This document shows positions 33,480-42,493 of a DNA stretch of 64,000 bases, piece by piece (position 1 is the stretch's first letter; every line of letters begins with the position of its first letter). Made by a program: the position numbers and the translations under genes. Under the pieces are notes generated by a model. The model worked only from the letters and a program-made list of their open reading frames with translations, was not told where the DNA came from and did not search any database. This DNA is from CAXBCP01 sp047638395 (lineage in GTDB: Bacteria > Pseudomonadota > Alphaproteobacteria > MPNO01 > UBA830), in NCBI GenBank assembly GCA_047638395.1, contig JBLIMV010000017.1, positions 1-64,000 on the forward strand, given 5' to 3'.

Positions 33480-35891
33480 ATGAAAGAATTACGGATAGGC
33501 TTGGTGCTGTATGGCGGCGTCGCACTCGCCGTTTATATCAATGGTGTTGTGACGGAGATCTGGCATGCGCTCCGCGCGTCACGGGCCATGCAGGATGGCG
33601 AAGACACCAATCTCGACAGCACGTCGGAAATTTATCGCGATCTCCTGGCGGAACTGAAAGAGACCGCCGATACCGACGAACTTCGTATCGTCGTAGATGC
33701 CGTGGCCGGCACGTCTGCCGGCGGCGTAAATGGTGCAGCCCTGTTCAAGGCGATCGTGCAGGGCGCCGACGCGTCGGTGCTGAACGATGTCTGGCTCGAC
33801 GATGCGGATATCAAGAATCTGCAGGGGGACCCTGACCGTTTGCCCTGGTATCTGCGCGCTGCCGAAAACATGCTGCGTATTTTCCCGACACTGAAGAAAC
33901 TGCGCAGCAACCTGCGCGAACAGACGACGCTTGAATGGACCTGGATACGTGACACCATCTACACGTTGGCCGCGACCAAAGATCCGCAAAAATCCCCGCT
34001 AAAAGGCGATTTCTTCACGACAATCATTGCCGCGTCTCTTCGGCGGATGTCCGAGAACAAGAAAAGCGAGCCGCTGCTGCCGACCCGCGGCACGTTCGAC
34101 CTGTTTCTGACCAGGACGGACCTGCATGGCTGGCCGCGCCATCTGCCTGTCAGCCGGAGGTATCACCCGACAGATCTGTATGAACGGACGCACGCCCATG
34201 TGATGGCCTACCGGGTACGCTTCGGCGATCCACCATCCAAGATATCCGATTTCGAGCTGACCTATGGCGCCCGGACGACAGCCGGGTTTCCGCTCGCTTT
34301 TGCACCTGTCACTTACAAGGAAATCCGCCAGAACTTCCTAGAAGCGCAACCTTCCGCGACACCACCTTCTGACGATGAATTCACCAATACGTATCTGCGG
34401 GAACATCACCTTAGCGGTTTCGATACAAGCAAAGCCCGTATGGTCGATGGCGGCGTGCTCGACAACCGCCCGTTCACCCATGTTACACGCGCCATCGAGG
34501 CAAAACCGGCCGACTTCGAAGTCCGCCGAATTGTTGCCTATATAGAGCCCGACCCGGAGCGCGAGATCGACGCGGCACCCGATAACGGTCCGCTGACCAA
34601 GGATATGCTCGGAAACATGTTCCGCCTGTTCCGGAATGAACCGATTCTGGGCGACCTGCGCGAGCTGCAGAAAAGGAACGAAACCGTCAGCCGGATCCTT
34701 GAATTTCAGGCAGCAAACGCTCCCGTGACGGATGCCTTTATCAATCAGGTCGCTGGCAATCTTGATGGGGAAATCACCGAAGGCCGGCTAAACGACTGGC
34801 GGCGCGACGCCAATGCCCGCCTGCGGGCGGACCCGATGTCCGGCTATCTGGGTTATGTCGGCCTGAAACTGCGAAGCGCATCAAACGTCTATGCAGATAT
34901 CGCCTGCCGGGCACTGAATCTTCCCTATGAATCACGCCATGCGTTTGCCGTCCGGCGCATCGTCCGACTATGGATGACCGGTCAGCCGGAAAATATTCTC
35001 GACCCGCTATCGGCCCAGCAGAATGGGTTGTCGGAGACGCTGACAGAGAACCAGATCACGCTGTTGCAGGCTTTCGACATACCTTTCCGGCTTCGCCGGA
35101 TTCGCGCCATCGTCAAAACCATAAATGCTGAATACGATCACGCAACAGACCGCAGCGGTCTGGATGCCTGCAAGCGCGGCCTTGCCGATATCGTTTGCCG
35201 CTATGAAGTCGCGATGACCGACACTGGCGACGACCTCCAGCAGATCGAACGCATCGTCGAAGACGATATCGACACCCTGCTTGACGTCCTTGCCGGCCAG
35301 CCAGAGACCATCGTTGCACAGTACGGAGAGATGCTGGCGGGGATATTCGATGCGGTCGCCGGCCGCTTCCGGAATCTTGGTGTCGATGAAAACCGGAATA
35401 TTGCAGAAGCGATCATGCTGCTGCCCGAGGAGGCGCGGCGCCGGGTCGCCCGGGCGCTGATCGCATTTCCGTATAACGACGTGATGATCTATCCGCTGAT
35501 GGAAACGGCGGGCGTGACGGACCCGGTACCGGTCGAGACATTGCGCATATCCCCTTACGACGCCCGGATTGTGGGTGATCGTATAACACCGCTCGAATCC
35601 GCGGGATTCGGTGCATTCAAAGGATTCCTGAGCCGCCGCCTGCGGGAGATCGACCTTCTTTACGGCCGCCTGAACGGCATTGAACGCATGGTCGACCTGA
35701 TTATCAACACCGCAGCGAAGGATCCCGCCTCACCCGCCATGCAGGAACGCCGGCAACGCTACACGGCCGCTGCAATGGCACGCGCGCTGGACGAGGCGGA
35801 TGCCGCGGAAAAAACCGATATCAAACCGCTGGTCGCCGAGCTTCGAAAGAAACTGGATGCCTATGGAAACCAGGGCGGCCTCGTCGCCTGA
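33480..35891 (+). CDS. Patatin-like phospholipase (DUF3376-type)
   Basis: An 803-residue protein whose first 330 residues are a patatin hydrolase domain: oxyanion glycines in VLYGGVALAVYINGV, nucleophile Ser79 in AGTSAGG, and the catalytic Asp in MVDGGVLDNRPF. The rest is helical and matches the long C-terminal region of the patatin-related proteins with DUF3376. No signal peptide or membrane span is seen, so it probably acts in the cytoplasm or is exported by other means. Start ATG at 33480 is preceded by AAGG at 33467-33470; the upstream GTG at 33471 is too near it. Likely a lipid acyl hydrolase; the role is not shown by the neighbours. Confidence 0.85.
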   Translation: MKELRIGLVLYGGVALAVYINGVVTEIWHALRASRAMQDGEDTNLDSTSEIYRDLLAELKETADTDELRIVVDAVAGTSAGGVNGAALFKAIVQGADASVLNDVWLDDADIKNLQGDPDRLPWYLRAAENMLRIFPTLKKLRSNLREQTTLEWTWIRDTIYTLAATKDPQKSPLKGDFFTTIIAASLRRMSENKKSEPLLPTRGTFDLFLTRTDLHGWPRHLPVSRRYHPTDLYERTHAHVMAYRVRFGDPPSKISDFELTYGARTTAGFPLAFAPVTYKEIRQNFLEAQPSATPPSDDEFTNTYLREHHLSGFDTSKARMVDGGVLDNRPFTHVTRAIEAKPADFEVRRIVAYIEPDPEREIDAAPDNGPLTKDMLGNMFRLFRNEPILGDLRELQKRNETVSRILEFQAANAPVTDAFINQVAGNLDGEITEGRLNDWRRDANARLRADPMSGYLGYVGLKLRSASNVYADIACRALNLPYESRHAFAVRRIVRLWMTGQPENILDPLSAQQNGLSETLTENQITLLQAFDIPFRLRRIRAIVKTINAEYDHATDRSGLDACKRGLADIVCRYEVAMTDTGDDLQQIERIVEDDIDTLLDVLAGQPETIVAQYGEMLAGIFDAVAGRFRNLGVDENRNIAEAIMLLPEEARRRVARALIAFPYNDVMIYPLMETAGVTDPVPVETLRISPYDARIVGDRITPLESAGFGAFKGFLSRRLREIDLLYGRLNGIERMVDLIINTAAKDPASPAMQERRQRYTAAAMARALDEADAAEKTDIKPLVAELRKKLDAYGNQGGLVA

Positions 35892-35913
35892 CGGCAGGCG
35901 CGGCAGCTTCGCC

Positions 35914-36894
35914 TCAGAGGTTGATCCGGAAGAGGTCCATCGTATTGGTGCGGCCGATCTTGATGCGGTCGGCTTCGCTGATGCTGCAGGTATCGAACCA
36001 GTCCGCCGCATGATCGACGTTCTCGAACGGCCAGTCAGCGGAAAACAGTACCCGGTCGGCACCAATCTCCAGCATCGCGTCGATCAGTGTCTGAGTACGG
36101 AAATTGCCCGATGTGGTGATGTAAAAATTGTTCTGAAAATACTCGCCCAGCATTTTCTGTGCCGGATAGCCCCGCTCATCCCCGACCCATTTATTCCGGT
36201 TGTCGATCCGCCACATGCTGTAGGGAAGACCTTCGCCCATATGGCCCAGAACGATCTGCAGGTTGGGATGTTCATCGAACAGACCCGACGCCATCAATCG
36301 GAGCGCATGCACCGCCGTCTCCTGGCCGAACGCCCAGGTCGGCCCCAATAGCCAGGGATGGCCTTCATAAATCTGCGCCATGCTCGGCAGCGGGTTGCGC
36401 GGATGCAGATAGAACGGCACGTCCAGCTTTGCGACGACGTCCCAGAACGGACGGTATTGCGGCAGGTCATAATACAGAGCGGATTCTTCAACATCGGCCT
36501 GCGAAAAGCCGTTGACCAGCGCGCCGACGAAGCCGAGTTCGTTCACGCAGCGTTCCATTTCGGCACAGGCCATATCGACATCCTGCAGGGGCAGCGCCGC
36601 GAAACCGCGGAACCGACCCGGATTGCGCTGAACCCATTCGGCCAGCATGTCGTTGGATTTTCTCGCTACCTCATTCGCCCGCTGGCGATCCGGGATCGCC
36701 TGAACAGCCGGTGCGTTGAGGGACAGTATCATCATTTCGACGCCGTTCTGATCCATCTCGTCGATCCGGCGGCCTTCGATATCCATCAGGCGGCCGGAGA
36801 GTTCCTCCCAGGTTTCCGGCGGCAGATAGCCGTTCGAATCCTGCAGCGTATCCTCGATGGCGTAATGTTCTTCGAGCGCGATCTTGCCTTGCAT
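35914..36894 (-). CDS. Gamma-resorcylate (2,6-dihydroxybenzoate) decarboxylase
   Basis: A 326-residue zinc- or manganese-dependent amidohydrolase-fold decarboxylase. It follows the 2,6-dihydroxybenzoate decarboxylase family closely over its whole length: MQGKIALEEHYAI, LSLNAPAVQAIPDR, GALVNGFSQ, YYDLPQYRPFW, HPWLLGPTWAFGQETAVHAL. The known metal and catalytic residues fall at the same numbers: E8, H10, H164 (FYLHPRNPLP) and D287 (FSADWPFENVDH). The enzyme reversibly converts 2,6-dihydroxybenzoate to resorcinol and CO2. It is a single-gene unit with its own upstream palindrome at 36982-37000; no resorcinol hydroxylase is in the window. Confidence 0.92.
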   Translation of the reverse strand: MQGKIALEEHYAIEDTLQDSNGYLPPETWEELSGRLMDIEGRRIDEMDQNGVEMMILSLNAPAVQAIPDRQRANEVARKSNDMLAEWVQRNPGRFRGFAALPLQDVDMACAEMERCVNELGFVGALVNGFSQADVEESALYYDLPQYRPFWDVVAKLDVPFYLHPRNPLPSMAQIYEGHPWLLGPTWAFGQETAVHALRLMASGLFDEHPNLQIVLGHMGEGLPYSMWRIDNRNKWVGDERGYPAQKMLGEYFQNNFYITTSGNFRTQTLIDAMLEIGADRVLFSADWPFENVDHAADWFDTCSISEADRIKIGRTNTMDLFRINL

Positions 36895-36981
36895 GACGGT
36901 CTCCCCGTTGAGATTGGATATCCCCGCTATTCAGACGAGGTTTGTTGACCCTGTTTCTAGATGGGCCTCGATATTATTTCA

Positions 36982-37000
36982 ATATGAAAATGTTTCATAT
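36982..37000. promoter_or_regulatory. Perfect 8-bp inverted repeat, candidate operator of the resorcylate decarboxylase gene
   Basis: ATATGAAAATGTTTCATAT has perfect 8-base arms around a 3-base spacer. It lies 88-106 bases upstream of the decarboxylase start and just past the senA stop. The size and AT-rich arms fit a MarR-, IclR- or TetR-type operator. No such regulator gene is nearby. It has no T-run and is too AT-rich to be a good terminator for senA. Confidence 0.5.
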
Positions 37001-37005
37001 AAAAT

Positions 37006-38316
37006 TCAATGAGTGGCACAGGTCCGAAACCCGGCGAAGATATCCTGCCGGTGCGGCGGAAAGTAATTCCGGTATTTCGCGTTGATATAGCGGCTCCGCG
37101 TCACCCAGGAACCGCCGCGCAAGACCTTGGTATCGCCGAATAGCGGCTCCGAATATTCCTTGTAATCGTCCGGCGCAAAACCGTCGAACGGGCCGAACGT
37201 ATCTGCCGTCCATTCCCACACATTGCCGATCAGCTGCCGGCAGCCCCAGGCGTTTTCACCCGCCGCATAGTCTGCCGTATCGGCGTAGCCCATTCCGAAC
37301 CCGTCCATATTGGCCCGGACAGGTGTGATCGGGTCGTTACCCCAGGGATAGTCTGACTTTATCAGCCCGGCATTACCGTCGGGGCGCATCGAGGCCGCAA
37401 ATTCCCATTCGGCCTCGCTTGGCAGGCGGCGGCCCGCCCATTGGCAATAGGCAGTCGCTTCATGCCAGTTCACATGAACAACCGGCGCGTCCGGCGCAAG
37501 GTCCCGCCATTTATCGAACAGACGCACCTGCCAGGCATCGGTATCGACTCGTTTCCAGTAGACCGGATGCAGCGCACCCGCTTCCCGGCGCCAGGCAAGA
37601 CCGGTCTCGGACCAAAGCGCATCGTTCAAATACCCGCCGTCTTCGACAAATTCGGCATATGCGCCACAGGTTACCGGCGCCCGCGCCATACGGAACGGTG
37701 CAACGATGACATCATGCGCCCATTTTTCATTGTCGAAGACAAAGGCGTCTTCAGGTCGTGCACCAAGACGGAATGTCCCGCCGGGAATGTCCGCATCGCC
37801 TTCGAGCGCCCCCGTCACGGCAAGCCGTTGCGCCGTCGCCGCGCCATCTGGCCGAAAGACCGGGGTCGGATATCCAAGCGTCTGACGTGCCCACGTAAAG
37901 GCCTCGTCATGCATGTCTTCGTGGAAGGCGGTGAACTGATAGAGGTAACTATCGCGCTCACTCGCAGCGCCTTTGTCCAGGCGCTCGATCAGCGTGTCCA
38001 GCACCGTCGCCATATACTCTTTCATCTCGCCCAGCGGATATACCGGCAGGTCCCAACGCGTATCGTGGGCAATCGCGATTGAATCGTAGAGCGCGTCTCC
38101 CCGCTCCAGCAACGGCTGATGGCCATCTCCCTGACGCAGGATGAAAAATTCATAGAACCAGGCCACATGCCCTATTTCCCAGATCGTTGGATTGAGGATC
38201 GGCAGTTTCGGTCCGACGAGTTGGTCGTCAGTCAATCCCTCCAGCAGCTCCAGCGTACGTTGCCGGGCGCTTTGCAGGGTCGATACGAGCTGGTCGCTGG
38301 TTACTTGTGCGGTCAT
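37006..38316 (-). CDS. senA: Selenoneine synthase SenA (EgtB-like, DinB plus SUMF1 domains)
   Basis: A 436-residue nonheme iron enzyme. The N-terminal DinB-like bundle gives the iron ligands, H50 (EIGHVAWFYEFF), H132 and H136 (FHEDMHDE), nearly the same numbers as in EgtB. The C-terminal formylglycine-synthase fold has GGTFRLGA, VNWHEATAYCQWAGRRLPSEAEWE, QLIGNVWEWTADTFGP and ends FAGFRTCATH, an ending I associate with SenA more than EgtB. SenA joins selenium from a selenosugar to hercynine; EgtB does the sulfur reaction. The neighbour senB, divergent by 22 bases, and the SelD fusion close by favour SenA. No egtD (hercynine maker) is in the window. EgtB remains the alternative if taken without context. 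Confidence 0.87.
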   Translation of the reverse strand: MTAQVTSDQLVSTLQSARQRTLELLEGLTDDQLVGPKLPILNPTIWEIGHVAWFYEFFILRQGDGHQPLLERGDALYDSIAIAHDTRWDLPVYPLGEMKEYMATVLDTLIERLDKGAASERDSYLYQFTAFHEDMHDEAFTWARQTLGYPTPVFRPDGAATAQRLAVTGALEGDADIPGGTFRLGARPEDAFVFDNEKWAHDVIVAPFRMARAPVTCGAYAEFVEDGGYLNDALWSETGLAWRREAGALHPVYWKRVDTDAWQVRLFDKWRDLAPDAPVVHVNWHEATAYCQWAGRRLPSEAEWEFAASMRPDGNAGLIKSDYPWGNDPITPVRANMDGFGMGYADTADYAAGENAWGCRQLIGNVWEWTADTFGPFDGFAPDDYKEYSEPLFGDTKVLRGGSWVTRSRYINAKYRNYFPPHRQDIFAGFRTCATH

Positions 38317-38338
38317 GAATCTTCGTTACGTTGGACCC

Positions 38339-39295
38339 ATGAAGATTAGCCTCGTCACCCCCGCAGGGAAACAGTCGCGCGCGGGAAATCGTACCACCGC
38401 CATCCGATGGGCCCGGATTCTGAGCGATATCGGGCACCGCGTCGAAATTTCGGAAGACAGTATCGGCAAGGGCGCGGACATGATGATCGCCGTCCATGCC
38501 TGGCGATCGGCAAAATCGATCCGGGCATTTTCACAGCAACATCCGGACCGACCGCTCGTCGTGCTGCTGGCCGGGACGGATATTTACCACTTCCAGCACA
38601 GTCATCCGGCGGAGACACTGGAATCGATGGAACGGGCGACCCAGCTGGTCTGCCTGCATGACCTGGTCCACCGGGCCATCCCCCGCAAGTTCGACAAAAA
38701 ACTGCGGGTCATCCACCAATCCTCACCGCCGCTGACATCCCCGCGTCAGCCGTCGAAACGCTGGTTCGAGGTATGCGTTGCCGGACATCTGCGCGCGGAA
38801 AAGGATTCGCTGCGCACCGCCTATGCCGCGCGTCTGGCACCGGCGGACTCAAATCTGCGGGTGGTCCATCTCGGCAAGGCACATGACGATTCATGGGCGC
38901 GCGATGCCCGCGCGGAAGTGGCACACAACCCCCGCTTTGTGTGGCGTGGCGAGGTACCGGGCTGGCAGGTTCGCCGACAGTTCGCCCGCAGCCACGCAAT
39001 GGTGATCAGCTCGGTCATGGAAGGTGGCGCGAACATTGTGTCCGAAGCCATCGTTTGTGGCGTGCCGGTGATTGCATCGCGTATCGACGGCAATATCGGG
39101 CTGCTTGGCGCAGATTACGAAGGCTATTATCCGGCAAAGGATGAAGCCGCGCTGGCGGCACTGCTGCTGCGTGCCGAAAAGGAGCCGGCCTTCCTGAAGA
39201 CCCTGGCACGCCAGTGTCGGGCCAAAAAATCTTTGTTCGCGCCGGCAAAAGAAAAAGCCGCGTGGAAAACACTATTGAAAGATATGGGAGTCTGA
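38339..39295 (+). CDS. senB: Selenosugar synthase SenB (TIGR04348-type glycosyltransferase)
   Basis: A 318-residue GT-B glycosyltransferase. The opening MKISLVTPAGKQSRAGNRTT, ADMMIAVHAWRSAKSI, PLVVLLAGTDIYHF, and the donor-site block MEGGANIVSEAIVCGVPVIASR are those of the family now known to make a selenosugar from selenophosphate and a UDP-sugar in selenoneine synthesis. The ATG at 38339 gives the family start; an in-frame ATG at 38315 overlaps the senA start codon on the other strand. The 22 bases between senA and senB leave little room for separate promoters. It is followed after 2 bases by a ketopantoate-reductase-like gene. Confidence 0.88.
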   Translation: MKISLVTPAGKQSRAGNRTTAIRWARILSDIGHRVEISEDSIGKGADMMIAVHAWRSAKSIRAFSQQHPDRPLVVLLAGTDIYHFQHSHPAETLESMERATQLVCLHDLVHRAIPRKFDKKLRVIHQSSPPLTSPRQPSKRWFEVCVAGHLRAEKDSLRTAYAARLAPADSNLRVVHLGKAHDDSWARDARAEVAHNPRFVWRGEVPGWQVRRQFARSHAMVISSVMEGGANIVSEAIVCGVPVIASRIDGNIGLLGADYEGYYPAKDEAALAALLLRAEKEPAFLKTLARQCRAKKSLFAPAKEKAAWKTLLKDMGV

Positions 39296-39297
39296 CA

Positions 39298-40221
39298 ATG
39301 CGGATCGCAATGATGGGCAGCGGCGGTATCGGTGGTTATTTCGGTGGCCGGATGGCGGCGGCCGGGACCGATGTGAGCTTTATCGCCCGGGGCCGGCACC
39401 TGGCGGCAATGCAGGAAGCCGGCCTGCGGCTCGACAGCCGGGATATGGGCGATGTCACCATCAAACCGGTCAGCGCCACCGACAACCCTGCAGAAATCGG
39501 TCCGGTCGACTACCTGATCATCGGTGTGAAACTCTGGGATACCGAAGATGTCGGAAAATCGATCCTGCCGATGCTTGGCCCCGACACCACCATCCTGTCG
39601 CTACAGAACGGCGTCGACTGCGACGATATTCTGGCGCCCATCGTCGGCCGGGAGCGGCTGATCAGCGGCGTCGCCTTCATCGCAAGCTCAATCTCGGAAC
39701 CGGGCGTCATTCGCCATATCGGCACGATGCAGCGCATCGTGATGGGCGAACCGGACGGCAGCATTTCCCCGCGCCTGACGGCCCTGCAAGACATGATGGT
39801 CCAGGGCGGAATCACCGCCGAGACCAGCGACGATATCCAGCGCACGCTGTGGGAGAAGTTCGTGTTTCTCGTAGGGCTGAGTTCAACCACCACGTTGATG
39901 CGCACCACGCTCGGCCCGATCCGCGAGGCCCCCGAAAGCCGGGAATTCCTGTTCGGTGTGATGCGCGAAGCGACGGCTGTCGGACGGGCCATCGGCATCG
40001 ACCTGCCGGAAGATTTCGCCGATACCCGTCTAATTTTTGCAGATGGCCTGCCGGTCGATATGACATCGTCGATGCACCACGATTTCGAGGCCGGCAATAA
40101 GCTGGAGCTATCCTGGCTGGCAGGAACCATCGTTCGGCTGGGCCGCGAGGCCGGCATTTCAACGCCCGTATGCCAGACGGTCTATGCGGCGCTGCTGCCG
40201 AAGGCCGGCGGGGCGGCCTGA
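39298..40221 (+). CDS. Ketopantoate reductase (ApbA/PanE) family protein
   Basis: A 307-residue NADPH-dependent reductase. The Rossmann motif is MGSGGIGGYFGGRMAAAG; the catalytic Lys lies in LWEKFVFLVG; SSMHHDFEAGNKLELSWLAG is the conserved C-terminal substrate segment. Start ATG 39298 with GGGAG ahead. It is two bases behind senB, so the two are made from one message. Its stop abuts that of selD on the other strand. Classical PanE makes pantoate for coenzyme A, and several paralogues of unknown substrate exist; the fusion to a selenium operon leaves open a separate role, or mere chance placement. Confidence 0.85.
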   Translation: MRIAMMGSGGIGGYFGGRMAAAGTDVSFIARGRHLAAMQEAGLRLDSRDMGDVTIKPVSATDNPAEIGPVDYLIIGVKLWDTEDVGKSILPMLGPDTTILSLQNGVDCDDILAPIVGRERLISGVAFIASSISEPGVIRHIGTMQRIVMGEPDGSISPRLTALQDMMVQGGITAETSDDIQRTLWEKFVFLVGLSSTTTLMRTTLGPIREAPESREFLFGVMREATAVGRAIGIDLPEDFADTRLIFADGLPVDMTSSMHHDFEAGNKLELSWLAGTIVRLGREAGISTPVCQTVYAALLPKAGGAA

Positions 40222-42489
40222 CTAAACCCTGACCGTGATCGGCTCCAACCGGTCCGACTGTTCTTTTACCTCACCGACGATCATCGTCCGCGTATAGCCG
40301 AGTTCGATCAGCCTGGCGACACAGGCATCCGCGCGGTCGGCGGGCACGCTGGCAAGCAGGCCGCCCGCGGTCTGCGGATCGAAAATCAGCGGATATCGGG
40401 GATCTTTGCCGGCTTCTTCCAGATTGGCGACCGCGCGGCGCAGGCGCACGTTCTGCGGCTGCAGCGATGAGACGATCCCAGCGCGCACGGTATCTTCGGC
40501 ACCGTCCATCATCGGCACGGCATCAAGCACAAGCTCGACATCGACCTCGGATGCCCGCACCATTTCCACCAGATGGCCGAGCAGGCCGAACCCGGTGATA
40601 TCAGTCGCCGCCCGGCTGCCATATTCAACCAGGCACTGCGCACCGAGGCGGTTCGACATCACCATATGATCGAGCGCAGCGGCGATCCACCGGCCCTTGG
40701 CCTTGTGGCGCATGTCGGCCGCGAACAATGTGCCGGTCCCGATCGGCTTGGTGACAATCAGCTTGTCGCCGGGCTTAAGGCCGCCCTTGCGCATGATCTT
40801 GTCCCTGTCGATTAGCCCGTTGACCGAAAAACCAAGGCTGAGCTCGGGGCCTTCGCTGGTATGGCCGCCGACAAGGCTGCAATTGGTATCGTTCAGGATC
40901 TCCATCGCGCCGGACATCATCTGGGTCAGCGTATCCTCGACCTTGGATTCGATGCCAAACGGCACCGTGGCGACAGCAAGCGCGGTCTGCGGATCGGCGC
41001 CCATGGCGAAGATATCGCCGAGGCTGTGATTGGCCGCGATTTTGCCGAACACGTACGGATCATCGATCATCGAGCGGAAATAGTCGACCGTGTGCACCAT
41101 CACTTTGCCCGGCGGCACTTCGACCACAGCGGCATCGTCCGGCTCGTGCAGGCCGATCAGCACATCGTCGCGCGGCGCGGGCGTCAGTGTATTGAGGGCC
41201 CGCGACAACACGCTGGCCCCAACCTTGGCGCCGCAGCCGCCGCAGCGCATGGCAATTGCCGAGATTTCCTTGACCACATCGGCACTCGCCAGCCCGGCGG
41301 GCAGATCGGTTTTTTCTTCCTCGTCCATGTCGGGGAGGTCGTTGAACTTGTCCATAAAGCGGCGGTCGATCCAGTCTTTCCAGCGCCACAACGCCTCGCC
41401 CTTGATGGACCAGCCACCGCGCGACGCGACGGCGAATTTGTCGCCGGTCGAAATCAGTCCGAGGAAATTCTTTTGCGGCCGGAAGGGGCGCTGCGTCTGC
41501 CCCAGAAGCGCCCGGCGCAGGTTTCGTTCCAGCGGCTTACCCTGACGCACTGCGAACACGCCCGACTTGGGCCGCGGATGATTGACCATCGCGGCAACGT
41601 CACCCGCAGCATAAACGTCTGGATGAGACGTCGATTGCAACGTATCGCCGACCTTGATAAAGCCGCCGTCATCCACATCGAAACCGGCTTCGCTTGGCCA
41701 GGACGGCGCGCCCGCGGCGGTTACCCACAGGATTTCATCGGCGGCAATCTCTTCACCACCGCCCGTCTTCAACAGCCCCGGCATAATCTCGGTGACGGGC
41801 TGTCCGAGATGCAGGTTCACGCCGCGGCGCTGAAGCACTTCCATAAAGGTCCGGCGCGCCCGGGCGTTATGGGTCGGCAGGATCTCCGCCGTATTGCTGA
41901 ACAAATGGAATTCAATGTTGTCCGCCGCATTGCCAGCAGCTTCACGCAGTTCGCTCAGCCGGTGCTGAATTGCCAGCAGAATTTCCACGCCACCTGCCCC
42001 GGCACCGACGACGGCAATCCGCAGCGGACCTTCATGCGCCATGGCCCGGACACTCAGCGCTTCCCACCGGTCAAGAAAATTATTGATCGGTTTGACCGGA
42101 ACCACATTGCCCGTCGCACCGGGCACACCCGATGTATTTGGGGTCGAACCCGTATTGATCGATACCAGTTCGAACGGCACGGGCGGCCGGTCATCACAGA
42201 TCACGCGCCGTTCCCGCAGGTCGAGCCCCGTGACGGTCGAATGATAGAAGCGCGCATTGGCAAACCGTGCCAACGCACCGAGATCGATATGTGCTTCGTC
42301 ATAAGTGTAATGACCGGCAACGTATCCAGGCAGCATCCCCGAATAGGGCGTGTGCGCATCACGGCAGATCAACGTGAGGCGAACACCGGGCACGGGTTTC
42401 ATACCGAAACGTTTGAGCACCGCGACATGGCTGTGTCCGCCGCCAATCAGCACCAGGTCTTTGACAATCGGGGTATCGGATTTTTGCAT
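40222..42489 (-). CDS. selD: NADH-dehydrogenase-like/selenide, water dikinase fusion (SelD)
   Basis: A 755-residue two-domain protein. Residues about 1-400 are an FAD-dependent pyridine-nucleotide oxidoreductase of the Ndh type: LVLIGGGHSHVAVLKRFG, RDAHTPYSGMLPGYVAGHY, VVGAGAGGVEILLA, and the second dinucleotide site VYAAGDVAAMV. Residues about 405-755 are SelD: MRCGGCGAKVG with C419 and K422 in the spacing of the catalytic Cys/Lys, DVLIGLHEPDDAAV, TVDYFRSMIDDPYVFGKIAANHSLGDIFAMGA, and the PQTAGGLL block near the end. Selenophosphate is made from selenide and ATP. A cysteine, not selenocysteine, is used. I start at ATG 42489; the frame to 42555 would overlap the permease. Four bases from the permease gene, so in its operon. 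Confidence 0.93.
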   Translation of the reverse strand: MQKSDTPIVKDLVLIGGGHSHVAVLKRFGMKPVPGVRLTLICRDAHTPYSGMLPGYVAGHYTYDEAHIDLGALARFANARFYHSTVTGLDLRERRVICDDRPPVPFELVSINTGSTPNTSGVPGATGNVVPVKPINNFLDRWEALSVRAMAHEGPLRIAVVGAGAGGVEILLAIQHRLSELREAAGNAADNIEFHLFSNTAEILPTHNARARRTFMEVLQRRGVNLHLGQPVTEIMPGLLKTGGGEEIAADEILWVTAAGAPSWPSEAGFDVDDGGFIKVGDTLQSTSHPDVYAAGDVAAMVNHPRPKSGVFAVRQGKPLERNLRRALLGQTQRPFRPQKNFLGLISTGDKFAVASRGGWSIKGEALWRWKDWIDRRFMDKFNDLPDMDEEEKTDLPAGLASADVVKEISAIAMRCGGCGAKVGASVLSRALNTLTPAPRDDVLIGLHEPDDAAVVEVPPGKVMVHTVDYFRSMIDDPYVFGKIAANHSLGDIFAMGADPQTALAVATVPFGIESKVEDTLTQMMSGAMEILNDTNCSLVGGHTSEGPELSLGFSVNGLIDRDKIMRKGGLKPGDKLIVTKPIGTGTLFAADMRHKAKGRWIAAALDHMVMSNRLGAQCLVEYGSRAATDITGFGLLGHLVEMVRASEVDVELVLDAVPMMDGAEDTVRAGIVSSLQPQNVRLRRAVANLEEAGKDPRYPLIFDPQTAGGLLASVPADRADACVARLIELGYTRTMIVGEVKEQSDRLEPITVRV

Positions 42490-42493
42490 AAGA

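Noticed and set aside
36982..37000. Terminator for senA
   Set aside because: The palindrome has A/T-only pairing apart from one G-C in each arm and no T-run; it fits an operator better.
37006..38316. Call of plain EgtB (ergothioneine)
   Set aside because: Domain order would fit, but divergent senB and the close SelD favour SenA, and no egtB partners (egtC, egtD, egtE) are present. Kept as an alternative in the feature.
40222..42489. Selenocysteine codon in SelD or elsewhere
   Set aside because: The catalytic position is a cysteine (GGCGAK), and no gene in the window seems interrupted by an in-frame TGA.
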